Origin: Niveispirillum cyanobacteriorum
GTDB taxonomy: Bacteria; Pseudomonadota; Alphaproteobacteria; Azospirillales; Azospirillaceae
DNA: 64,000 nucleotides
Reading direction: 5' to 3'
NCBI RefSeq assembly: GCF_002868735.1
Contig: NZ_CP025613.1
Coordinates: forward strand, 434,001-498,000
The notes below the pieces were generated by a model. That model was not told the DNA's origin. It was given only the letters and a program-made list of their open reading frames with translations, and made no database searches. The position numbers and the translations under genes were made by a program. Positions 16,275 to 24,257 of the stretch are shown one piece after another; positions within the stretch are counted from its first letter, which is position 1; every line of letters starts with the position of its first letter.

Positions 16275-16531
16275 TTTCCCAGCAGGTCCTTCAGCGCCGA
16301 CACGTCGAGCATGGACTCCGCCAAGAGCCTCTTCAGTCGCCGATTCTCGTCCTCCAGCGTCTTCAGCTTCTGGGCATCCGACACGTTCATGCCGCTGTAC
16401 TTCGCCTTCCGCCGGTAGAAGGTCTGCTCGCTGATCCCATGCCGCCGGCAAACCTCCGCCGTCGGGCTCCCGGCCTCCTGCTCCCGCAGCACGCCGATGA
16501 TCTGCGCCTCGTTGAACCTGCTCTTCTTCAC
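16268..16531 (-). CDS. IS3-family transposase OrfA (helix-turn-helix and leucine zipper)
   Basis: The 87-residue protein begins (GTG) [20 protein letters not shown] and has the [25 protein letters not shown] coiled-coil follows ([32 protein letters not shown]) and the frame ends GKN. It binds the IS ends. The GTG at 16531 is preferred because AGGAG lies upstream at suitable spacing; the frame can extend to 16561. The last codons overlap the frameshift signal that yields the OrfAB transposase. Confidence 0.88.
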   Translation of the reverse strand: MKKSRFNEAQIIGVLREQEAGSPTAEVCRRHGISEQTFYRRKAKYSGMNVSDAQKLKTLEDENRRLKRLLAESMLDVSALKDLLGKN

Positions 16532-16594
16532 GTCCGTCTCCTCAGGGTGACGGACTCTCACTCAAACCGAGGGATCAGGAAGGGGGCAGGTCAA

Positions 16595-17356
16595 GTGCCC
16601 TTGGCTGAAACCTACATTGGCTATTCCCCGGACGTGGAGGTTCTCGGCGAAGACGAGGAGCGGCTGGAAGCGCTGAAGGAACTCGGCATCGCTGAGGTCG
16701 AGTGCCTGCTCGCCTCTGACGACGACACCTATACCTACAACAAGCGCGTCAACCGCATCCCGCCGATCCAGGAGCACCGGATGATTGCGCGCGCGATGGA
16801 TCGAGGCGTGTCATCTGCCGACATCGCCGCGGCCCTGAACCTCCAGGTCGAGTCAGTGCTGCGACGTTTCCGGCTGCTGGAAGGGATCAGCCCCGAGGCG
16901 GCCGAGATGCTGAAAGACACGCCTTGCTCGATGAAGGTGTTCGACATTCTGCGCCAGATGACGGCCGTGCGGCAGATCGAAGCCGCCGATCTGATGATCG
17001 GCCAGAACAATTTCACGGTCATGTTTGCCCGCGCGTTGCGCGCGGCGACATCCGAAAACCAGCTTGCCGCCACCAAGAGGGGAAAGGGCGGCGGCAAGCC
17101 GACGCCCTCGGGTCAACAGATCGCCCGGATGGAGCGGGAACTGGCAGCGCTCCAGACGCAGGTCAAGTCGGTCGAGGAAACCTACGGCATCGACAATCTG
17201 CATTTGACCGTTGCGCGTGGATACGTCGCCAAGCTCCTTGCGAACAATCGGGTGGTCCGTTGGTTGGCGACCCATCAGCAGGACTATCTCAGCGAGTTTC
17301 AGAAGATCGCCGAGATCGACACGCTCGGCCCGATCGCGGAAACGCCGAGCGCCTGA
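16595..17356 (+). pseudogene. ParB/RepB-like partition protein, disrupted at its 5' end by the IS
   Basis: About 253 codons encode the main part of a RepB/ParB-type partition protein. They show LEALKELGIAEVECLLASDD, then an HTH-bearing stretch (QEHRMIARAMDRGVSSADIAAALNLQVESVLRRFRLLEGI) and a C-terminal region (ADLMIGQNNFTVMFARALRAATSENQLAATKRGKGGGK and the helix QIARMERELAALQTQVKS). The N-terminal nuclease-like ParB core is missing. Removing the IS and one AGTG copy joins this frame to GDFDPKSSAVSKLKREG upstream, but without a recognisable ParB N-terminus. The gene was therefore probably truncated or rearranged before the IS landed. Such genes are standard in this ICE group, next to alpA. Confidence 0.7.
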
Positions 17357-17529
17357 GTCAGATATGGGGACCCGGACCCGATAAGCGCGGGGACCATGGG
17401 AGAAGCCGCAGCGTGGGGCGGATCAAGCATGGCGGTGGGAATGGCGGCGAACCCGCATGAGGCCCACCAGGCTGGCCGTCATATGGTCCAGCCGCATGGG
17501 GGCGGTTCGCCTCGCATGAACTGAAGGCG

Positions 17530-17566
17530 GGCGGGCGCGTCGGGAGCGTCGACCGGCGCGCCCGCC
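17530..17566. terminator. GC-rich hairpin between parB remnant and alpA copy 2
   Basis: GGCGGGCGCG (17530-17539) and CGCGCCCGCC (17557-17566) form a 10-bp stem, followed by ATTT. It lies between the convergent 3' ends of the parB remnant and alpA copy 2. The T-run is weak. The rest of the 225-bp gap shows nothing else. Confidence 0.45.
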
Positions 17567-17581
17567 ATTTGTGCTGAGCGA

Positions 17582-17812
17582 TCAAGCACGATCCATGGCG
17601 CTTTGTTCAATTCGTTTCGGGGGGCGGCACTGCACACGGTTCCTGTCGTCCCACGCCTCAAGCTCATCGACCCGGTAGAGGACCGCTTTGCCGATTTTTA
17701 CGAACGACGGCCCGATCTTCATCGCACGCCAGTTCCGAAGGGTGCCGACCGAAACGCTGCCACGATAGCGTTCGGCCACCTCTTCCGGCGTGAGGAATGT
17801 GGTCTCTGACAT
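17582..17812 (-). CDS. AlpA-like excisionase/helix-turn-helix regulator, copy 2
   Basis: The 76-residue protein (MSETTFLTPEEVAERYRGSV then SVGTLRNWRAMKIGPSFVKIGKAVLYRVDELEAWDDRN) is a MerR/excisionase-type DNA-binding protein. It is the same length as copy 1 at 9936-10166 and clearly paralogous. The ATG at 17812 has AAGGAGG upstream; the longer frame to 17893 is not conserved with copy 1. It sits beside the ParB-like remnant, the normal neighbourhood for this family in Tn4371-like and related ICEs. It probably controls element transcription or excision. Confidence 0.8.
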   Translation of the reverse strand: MSETTFLTPEEVAERYRGSVSVGTLRNWRAMKIGPSFVKIGKAVLYRVDELEAWDDRNRVQCRPPKRIEQSAMDRA

Positions 17813-17868
17813 ACGCCCTCCTTCGGCAGGAGACCTGCCGCTGATAATCGTTGATGGTCGAGCGCGAG

Positions 17869-17886
17869 ACGCATTTCGCAATGCGT
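17869..17886. promoter_or_regulatory. Perfect dyad upstream of alpA copy 2
   Basis: ACGCATT (17869-17875), TCGC and AATGCGT (17880-17886) form a perfect 7-bp inverted repeat about 57 bp upstream of the alpA copy 2 start. It could be an operator. The rest of 17813-18089 shows no gene. Confidence 0.4.
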
Positions 17887-18089
17887 TGGTCATTCAGAGG
17901 CACCGACACGCTGGCCGAGCCTCGATGGCGCACGCTCCTGCACGACCGAACATGAGCGCGCGGAAGTGGCCAGGGAAGTATCAATCGTCAGGCGTAGGGA
18001 AGGCGGATGGTGGGGGATATAAATAGGCGGGGATGCGGAGTGGTCTTCCCGCTCGCAAAGGGCATTTGGAGCCAGGCGCGGTGAGGTCA

Positions 18090-21000
18090 TCACGCTGACC
18101 TGTCGAACACCTCTGGCTCAAGCCGAATTTGCAGGTCTGTAAGCAGGTTGGAGTCCATGCCGTCGCCGGCCAGGGTTTGCAGGTAGTCGAGCAGATCGTC
18201 CTGCCGCGGTTGACCGAAGGCCAGTCGATAGACCGTGAGGCTGCGTTTGAGCCAGGCGAGTCGCGTGACTTCCCGACTGAACGGCAGCATCGGCACGCGC
18301 CGTTCGACGCGCACGGAACCTTCGTAGATCCAATAGGGGATGAGATCGGTGTCGACCGCCGCCTCGGATCGCGCGTGCTCGAACATCAGCTTCCACGGAT
18401 CGTCAGGAGCCTGCCCACGGCCCCTGACGACCGCGGCCTGGCGTTCGGCCAGATTGAGGCGCACGGCATGGCCCTTGAAGCGGTGGACGCGGCCTTCGCG
18501 CTGCTCGAGGTCCACCGGGTTGCCCGGCAAGTTCCAGTGATAGACGCGATAGCAATAGGGATGGAAGTCCAGCCCTTCCTGGCCGACTGACGTGGTGGCG
18601 AGAACGAACGGCCGGAACGGTGAGTTGAAGGCGTCACGCACGCCTCCGAGCCGCGCGACGGCGCCGTCTTCGTCCTTGTAGTCGGCGAGCCGCATCGCGA
18701 AGCGTCCGCGCATCTGGAACTTGCTGATGGCGAGGGACTCTCCATCGACTTGCACGTCATCGACGTCGATCTGCGACGGGCGGATAGCGAGGGCCTGGGC
18801 CATGGCGCGAGCGACACCGATTGCGCGGTCGTAGGCTGGGTAGGCGCCGAGACCTTCGGCATCGACGAGGTAATGTGCGTATTCGTCCAGGACGGCCTGT
18901 AGGTTGTGCTGGGCGCAATAGGCCAGCACGCGGCGCCAGTAGTGATCGTCGGTATCCCGTCTCAGCAAGGCGACCGCGTCATGCTGATTGAACAGCGCCC
19001 GGAACGACCAGGCGACTTCAGCGGCGGCGCTGAGCAAGCGTGGGTCATCCCACGCCAGCTCGGGCGCGATCCGCTTGAGGGCGCGAAGCGCGCAGACGGC
19101 CGGACTGCCGAGCGCGACGTCAACCAGCAGGTCCGAAAGATCGTCGGACAAAGCGCCGATGTCGTGCGTCTTCACCGCTGCCGCCAGTTCGGTGATATGA
19201 TCGTGGAAGGCGTCTTCGCTCGCCAGGGCGCGCATGCCGTGGGTCGCTTCCAGCCAGGCGCGGGATCGCGCGCCCAGCAGGTCATCGATCACGGCTGGGG
19301 CGGCCCACTCGGCGCTGTGCGCGTCCTGATGCGACACCGCGCCTTCCTTCAAAGCACCGAGGGCGGGCTTGAGGCGGTCGCCCACAGCGGAGCGCATTTC
19401 CTCCAGCGACAAGGCGGTCCCCGTTTCGCTGAACACCGCCAGCGGATCGGCCAGCTCGGCCAGCGCCGGCGAGGGATAGATCAACAGCAGCGCGCGCAGA
19501 CCCGCGAGCCGGCCGTGATCCTGCCGGAACTGCAAGGGACGCAGGCGATGCTGCTCGAAATAACGCCGGCCGGATTCGCCGACGCCCATGCGCCGTTCCG
19601 CTTCGTAGGACAGCAGGGCTGCGACCGCGTCGGGCACCATGGACCAGGACGAAAATATCAGCGCCTTGGTCAGCGGCGCCCCGGCTCGCGCCTCGCCGTA
19701 ATAGGGCATGGCGGCGGGTATCCAGAGGTTCTGTTCCAGATGCTGGCCGAAGATGTCGTCCATGATCGCGCGCATGCGACCGTTAGCCGGGTCAAGCGGC
19801 GCATAGGTGTCGATGGCGTCGTGATCGAGCATGGCCGGTCGAGCCGCCTGGATTGCGGTGCGGAGCACGGCCGAAGGCGCGTCGATCTGGTCTTCCAGCA
19901 GCCGCTTCAGGCTGTAGTGGCGCATAAAATTGAGCAGATAGGGCGAAGACTTCCAGTATTCGATGATTTCCGGCGCATCGAGCGTGCGCGCCACCTGAGA
20001 AACGGCGGATGCCTGCGCGAGGTCGGCGGGCGCGATCGAGACCGTGATGGGAGGCTCGCTCATCATGGAGTCGCGCTCGACCGTGGATGCGACCCGCTCG
20101 GTTCGGGCGATCACACGGCGCAGGCGCCGTTCGATGGTCTGGCGGGTCTCGACCGCTGAGGCATGTGACTGTGGCAGGGCATGCAAGAGGCCGCGGAAGG
20201 CGCGCATTTCACGTGCCAGCGTGGCTGCCACCTCCGGCCCCTTTTCCCGGCCATAGAGGAAACTCAGGGTCTCAAGGAAGTCCTGATAGTGGTCGCCTTC
20301 GTCGGGCTCGTCGCCGGCGAGCGTGAGCATTCGGTAGGGTGTGGCGGAGAGCAGCAAGGTGCGGGCGGCATGCCCGTCGCCTCCCGAGTAGTCGAACAGT
20401 TCGCGCGCGAGGATCGCCGCGTCGCTGTCGCCATGCAGCAGATCCCGAAACCGCTGGAACTCGTCCATGACGATGAGGTCGGGTTGCAGCGCATCCACGC
20501 AGGCGTGGGACAGCTTGGCGCGGAGCCGGGCGACCAGGCTGTTGCGGGGCTGTGTCATTTCTGCGGGATAGGTGTCCCGGCGGCGCGGGAAGAGTTCGCA
20601 AATCCGTTCGAGTTCCTCGAAGATGTCGCGATCCGCCTGCACGTCGCGGCGGAAACGCTCGATGATGCGCTTGTCGACGCCTTCGAGGGTGAGGTTGTCC
20701 ACGGCGCGGCTCCAACCCTCGACGCCGGCCGTGACCTGCAACAGATTGTGCAGGCCGCGCGGGCGCGTAACGAGGTCGCGCAGGAGATGGAACAGCAAGG
20801 CGCGCTCCTGCGTCACGCCCGTCGCGGAGCGCAGATCGAAGGTCGTGCCCGGCGTCAGGCTGATGAAGTTCACCCTGTTGGCGTCGAGGCCCGCCTGGTC
20901 GCGCAGTTGCAGGGGAACGAGCGTCATGCGGGTCGGCAGGGCCAGCTCGCGCCGCCCGAGGACGTTCAGCCGGTTGAGGTTCTGGGCGGCGATCGCCTGG

Positions 21001-21239
21001 TTCGAGCAGATGTAGAGGATGTCGATCCGCTTGGTGCTGTCCCACAGGTGTTCGATCATGCGGGCGATGACCCCGCGCGCCACCATCGTCTTGCCGAGGC
21101 CGACTTCGTCGGCGACCAGGAACTGGCGGACAGGATCGTCCTGGCCGTAGAGCCGATCGAAGACGTAGTCGACGGTGCGCCGCTGAAAGACCTTGAGGGG
21201 AGCGAGCGCCGCGTCGGCGCGAAACCGTTCATTCGGCAT
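18090..21239 (-). CDS. SF2/SNF2-type DEAD-like helicase, last gene of leftward defence arm
   Basis: The 1049-residue protein has an N-terminal helicase core: Walker A VADEVGLGKT (about residues 42-51), a Walker B variant LIVMDEFQRF, motif III LLLSATPYRM, and C-terminal helicase motifs TTSVGQEGLDFHPYCYRVYH followed by NPVDLEQREGRVHRFKGH. A large helical insertion separates the two halves. Helicases of this kind accompany phospholipase D-like and DUF6361 proteins in defence islands. The ATG at 21239 overlaps the end of the PLD gene by 11 bp; an ATG at 21248 is an alternative. The protein is not recognisable as DrmA. It would translocate on DNA, perhaps loading the nucleases of this arm (inferred). 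Confidence 0.8.
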   Translation of the reverse strand: MPNERFRADAALAPLKVFQRRTVDYVFDRLYGQDDPVRQFLVADEVGLGKTMVARGVIARMIEHLWDSTKRIDILYICSNQAIAAQNLNRLNVLGRRELALPTRMTLVPLQLRDQAGLDANRVNFISLTPGTTFDLRSATGVTQERALLFHLLRDLVTRPRGLHNLLQVTAGVEGWSRAVDNLTLEGVDKRIIERFRRDVQADRDIFEELERICELFPRRRDTYPAEMTQPRNSLVARLRAKLSHACVDALQPDLIVMDEFQRFRDLLHGDSDAAILARELFDYSGGDGHAARTLLLSATPYRMLTLAGDEPDEGDHYQDFLETLSFLYGREKGPEVAATLAREMRAFRGLLHALPQSHASAVETRQTIERRLRRVIARTERVASTVERDSMMSEPPITVSIAPADLAQASAVSQVARTLDAPEIIEYWKSSPYLLNFMRHYSLKRLLEDQIDAPSAVLRTAIQAARPAMLDHDAIDTYAPLDPANGRMRAIMDDIFGQHLEQNLWIPAAMPYYGEARAGAPLTKALIFSSWSMVPDAVAALLSYEAERRMGVGESGRRYFEQHRLRPLQFRQDHGRLAGLRALLLIYPSPALAELADPLAVFSETGTALSLEEMRSAVGDRLKPALGALKEGAVSHQDAHSAEWAAPAVIDDLLGARSRAWLEATHGMRALASEDAFHDHITELAAAVKTHDIGALSDDLSDLLVDVALGSPAVCALRALKRIAPELAWDDPRLLSAAAEVAWSFRALFNQHDAVALLRRDTDDHYWRRVLAYCAQHNLQAVLDEYAHYLVDAEGLGAYPAYDRAIGVARAMAQALAIRPSQIDVDDVQVDGESLAISKFQMRGRFAMRLADYKDEDGAVARLGGVRDAFNSPFRPFVLATTSVGQEGLDFHPYCYRVYHWNLPGNPVDLEQREGRVHRFKGHAVRLNLAERQAAVVRGRGQAPDDPWKLMFEHARSEAAVDTDLIPYWIYEGSVRVERRVPMLPFSREVTRLAWLKRSLTVYRLAFGQPRQDDLLDYLQTLAGDGMDSNLLTDLQIRLEPEVFDRSA

Positions 21240-23085
21240 GCGCGGCATCCTGCGTGGCGAGCGCAATTCGGAATGTATTCCAGAGTGCGCGGAACTCGGC
21301 CGGAATCGGATCGGTATCGTCACCGTCGCCGGTTTCCAAGCGTGCGATCAGCCGTTCGATGGCGCGAAGCTGGTCTCCGCCCCGGCAGAAGGCCCGAACC
21401 ATCTCCTCGAGGATGGGCGCGTCGTCGCTTGCCGCGCGCCAAGCGCCCTGACCTGACCCGTCCTGCGCCGCGAGGGCGGCGGCGAAGGGATCGCCTAATT
21501 CGGAGAGGAGCAGGCGGAGATAGCGGAAGAAGGCGTCCTTGCTGTCGATCACCCAGCGCAGGATGGCGGCGTGGCGCTCTGCGGGCAGCCCCTCCATCAT
21601 GAGCCCGGTGCTGAACAGGATCGAGACGTCTTCCGTCTCGTCCGTCAGGTGACAGGCGAGGAACCGGGTAAGGTCGACCAAGGGCATTGCGCCAAGGTCG
21701 GCGGGCTGTCCCTGCCGGAGCGGCTCCAGCAGATCGCGCGCATGTCCTTCGCCCCGCGTGATCGGCCAAACTCGCAGCGCACCGAGCCCGGTAAGGGGCA
21801 GCGGTTTGGACGGGATCAGCCAGACCCGCCAGACCGGCGCGCCATCGGCGGCGTGCTCGCCGCGCTCGCAACGGAGCGTGAGGCCGCTGCGGCAAATCTC
21901 GCGCCGTGCCCGATCCAAACGAGCCTCGGCGGCTCGTTGCGCGGCATCGGCGGCTCCCGTCTCGTCGCGGACGAACGGCCGCGTCAGCCGGCCAAACCCC
22001 TTGTCGCCGAGGATTTCCTCGACGCTGCCGACCCGTGATCGCTTCCCGGTCAGGGTGGTGAATATCTCGACATTGCTGCCGGTCAGCAGCGCCGGCCGCG
22101 TGGCGTTTCCCGAGCCGACCGTGATCGCGGTGTCCCAGCCGCGTTCGGCGATGAACGCCTTGGCATGGAGCCCTTGTAGGGCCGCTGCGTCCTCCTCCTC
22201 GCCATCTTCCGTGGCCGCCATTTCCTCGAGCACGGCCACGCGGGCAAAGCCATCGAGCGTGGCGCCGGGCACCTGGGCGAGTTCGTCGGATCGCCCGATG
22301 AAGATGGGCTTTTCGGCGCTGGCCAGGCCGGCGAGCATCGACAAGGTTTGATCGTCGCAGAAGGGCGACACCACGCCCAGCCGAACGCAGGGTTCCGGGC
22401 GCCATGGCTTTCCGCCGAGGCCGTTAACGGCGAAGGAGACGCTCTGGAACGGTTCGGGCAGGCTCCATTCGGCGCGGCGCATGTCTTCGGCCAGGTCATC
22501 GACAAGCGTCTTCGTTCCGTCGGGAACGCCGACGGTCGCGAGGTCGGGGAGCTGGCGAAGGAAGTCGGCGACCGGGCGATTGACGGCTTTGGGCTGCTTG
22601 GTGATCACGCCGTCGAGGGTGGCGGCGATGTCCCATGAGCGATCGCGCGTCAGGTTTCTGGAGAGAACGAGCAGACGCAGGCGGGCGGGGTCTTCGGGCC
22701 GCAATGGCGTGAAGCGCAGCGCCCACATCTTGGGATGGAAAGCCCCGCCTTGAGGGGCGGCGACCTCGACGATGATGCGTTCGAGCAGCGAGCAAAGGCG
22801 GGAATGCGGCCGGGCGCTCGCCTGGATATGGCCGGCGTCGGTGAAGACGACGAGGCGGCCGGCGATGCGCTCGGCACCCTCGAGCAGCGCCAGAGGATGA
22901 GAGAGAATGTCGTCGCGGTTCTCGGCGGCGAAGAGCGCCAGACTGACCGGCACGGCGAGCGCGGTCTCGAAGTCGAGCGAGAAGGTCGTGGCGACGGCCG
23001 CGTCGAAGACATAGCCCGCCGGCGGCTGAAGATTGGCGCCGTAGAGCGTTCGTTGTTCGGGATCGAGGCTGCGCCTATTCAGCAT
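21229..23085 (-). CDS. Phospholipase D-like (HKD) nuclease-fold protein
   Basis: The 618-residue protein has two HKD-type segments, AFHPKMWALRF near residue 115 and LHAKAFIAERGWDTAITVGSGNATRPAL near residue 310. These match the paired HxK...D/N catalytic motifs of phospholipase D superfamily nucleases. DISARM also contains a PLD protein (DrmC), but that one is much shorter, so direct equivalence is not claimed. The ATG at 23085 (MLNRRSLDPEQRTLYGANLQ) overlaps the DUF6361 stop by 11 bp; the longer frame to 23232 is translated DUF6361 sequence. It probably cleaves DNA handed over by the adjacent helicase. Confidence 0.8.
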   Translation of the reverse strand: MLNRRSLDPEQRTLYGANLQPPAGYVFDAAVATTFSLDFETALAVPVSLALFAAENRDDILSHPLALLEGAERIAGRLVVFTDAGHIQASARPHSRLCSLLERIIVEVAAPQGGAFHPKMWALRFTPLRPEDPARLRLLVLSRNLTRDRSWDIAATLDGVITKQPKAVNRPVADFLRQLPDLATVGVPDGTKTLVDDLAEDMRRAEWSLPEPFQSVSFAVNGLGGKPWRPEPCVRLGVVSPFCDDQTLSMLAGLASAEKPIFIGRSDELAQVPGATLDGFARVAVLEEMAATEDGEEEDAAALQGLHAKAFIAERGWDTAITVGSGNATRPALLTGSNVEIFTTLTGKRSRVGSVEEILGDKGFGRLTRPFVRDETGAADAAQRAAEARLDRARREICRSGLTLRCERGEHAADGAPVWRVWLIPSKPLPLTGLGALRVWPITRGEGHARDLLEPLRQGQPADLGAMPLVDLTRFLACHLTDETEDVSILFSTGLMMEGLPAERHAAILRWVIDSKDAFFRYLRLLLSELGDPFAAALAAQDGSGQGAWRAASDDAPILEEMVRAFCRGGDQLRAIERLIARLETGDGDDTDPIPAEFRALWNTFRIALATQDAAHAE

Positions 23086-24253
23086 GGGCGAGATCCCGCA
23101 GGTGGGATTTGGCCTGCGCCCAGCGGAAGCTGAGGCGGTCGGCGCCCGATGCGCCGGTCCAGCGGTCGCGGACAGCGTGATTGGCGTAGCGGGACTGGCT
23201 GATCTTGAGCCGACGTTCGCGCTCCTCGACAAGCCGCCGCGCGGCGGGCGCCGAGATTACCTGCTCCGTCCCGGCCAGAACCAGATCGCGCCACTCGCTC
23301 ACGAACCGCTTGGCGGCCGGTCGGACGGCGTGCGCCGGGTGTTCCACGACATTCCAGAAATCATCGAGCGACCACGCGCGGACGGCGCCGGTATCGAGTT
23401 CGTCGCGCCAGGCTTTAAGCCTAGCGCGATAGTCCTCGATCCAGTCGTCGCGCTGGCGCAGCTCGCTGAGCGCGAGGTTATAGAGCAGCGCGGCGCCGTG
23501 CATCACATGGGAGAAGACTTCCCCATGCTGGACGAGGCGGCGCGCGGCGGATGGAAACGCCGACAGATGAGGATGTGTCCAAATATAGTCGCAGTCCGCG
23601 TCGATGCCTTCGCGCGCCAGCATCGTGAGCAGTGCGGTGGGCTGGCTGGCGATCAGGCGGTCGATGAGGAATTGCGCCTCGTCGGTGGTCAGGCGGAAGA
23701 CGGCGCTCTCAAGTAGATCGCCGGGCATCTGGGGCAAGGCCGGATTCCAGACGGCGGGCGTCTGGGTGTCGGCCAGAGCGTCTTCGCCGCTGGATGCGCC
23801 GCGAGACCGGCCACGGCCCCGCAACGCGACGAACAGACTGTCGAGCGAGCCCGGAAAGACCCGGATGCCCCACGCGCCCAGGCCAGCCCAATAGACGGAA
23901 CTCGGCAACCGCTGGAGCCGTGGTCCTGCATCCCGGCCGATGATGCCGTTGGACTCACCGCCGGCTTTCAGGGCGTCGGCAAGCCGGATTTCGGTGTCGC
24001 GCGCCTCGGTGCGGAGCTGCGCTTCGGGGACTTCGCGCTTTTCCAGCGCCCGATAGAGCCAGGGAATGAACAGCATGTATCGCAGGCGCGTCTGGATCGT
24101 GCTCGTGCCCGGAAAGAGGTGATCGGCGATGGAATCCCGGATCGCCCCCAGCCCCAGCTCGTCGCGGGTCTCGCGCTCCTGAAAGAGCGCCATGATGCGC
24201 TGCGCGCGCTGCCGCTCGGCTTCATCGAAATCGATCCAGGCAAGAGACGACAT
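23075..24253 (-). CDS. DUF6361 family protein
   Basis: The 392-residue protein starts MSSLAWIDFDEAERQRAQRI and contains ELGLGAIRDSIADHLFPGTS, then TRLRYMLFIPWLYRALE and LPSSVYWAGLGAWGIRVFPGS, the characteristic DUF6361 pattern. It is predicted soluble and mostly helical. The family has no established activity. It recurs with PLD-like and helicase genes, and here is tightly packed between the AddA-like gene (4-bp gap) and the PLD gene (11-bp overlap), so it is probably an obligate partner of the same complex. Confidence 0.72.
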   Translation of the reverse strand: MSSLAWIDFDEAERQRAQRIMALFQERETRDELGLGAIRDSIADHLFPGTSTIQTRLRYMLFIPWLYRALEKREVPEAQLRTEARDTEIRLADALKAGGESNGIIGRDAGPRLQRLPSSVYWAGLGAWGIRVFPGSLDSLFVALRGRGRSRGASSGEDALADTQTPAVWNPALPQMPGDLLESAVFRLTTDEAQFLIDRLIASQPTALLTMLAREGIDADCDYIWTHPHLSAFPSAARRLVQHGEVFSHVMHGAALLYNLALSELRQRDDWIEDYRARLKAWRDELDTGAVRAWSLDDFWNVVEHPAHAVRPAAKRFVSEWRDLVLAGTEQVISAPAARRLVEERERRLKISQSRYANHAVRDRWTGASGADRLSFRWAQAKSHLRDLAHAE

Positions 24254-24257
24254 GGAC

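Larger units (their letters stand above)
15337..16593 (-). mobile_element. IS3-family insertion sequence (IS407-like), complete, with AGTG target duplication
   Basis: The element is 1257 bp. Its ends share TGACCTGCCCCC: the left end starts at 15337, and the right end reads the same on the opposite strand ending at 16593. The related GTCCCTCG/ATCCCTCGG follows inside each end. It is flanked by AGTG at 15333-15336 and AGTG at 16594-16597, a 4-bp target duplication as expected for the IS407 branch of IS3. It carries orfA and orfB with a -1 frameshift signal. Intact ends and duplication imply a recent insertion. It sits between the tetR promoter and a ParB-like frame. Confidence 0.92.

Noticed and set aside
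18090-23085. Reading the PLD-like protein and helicase as DrmC and DrmA of a standard DISARM system
   Set aside because: The PLD protein is far larger than DrmC, the helicase lacks the features I would expect of DrmA, and no DUF1998 DrmB is present. Only a loose relationship is claimed.
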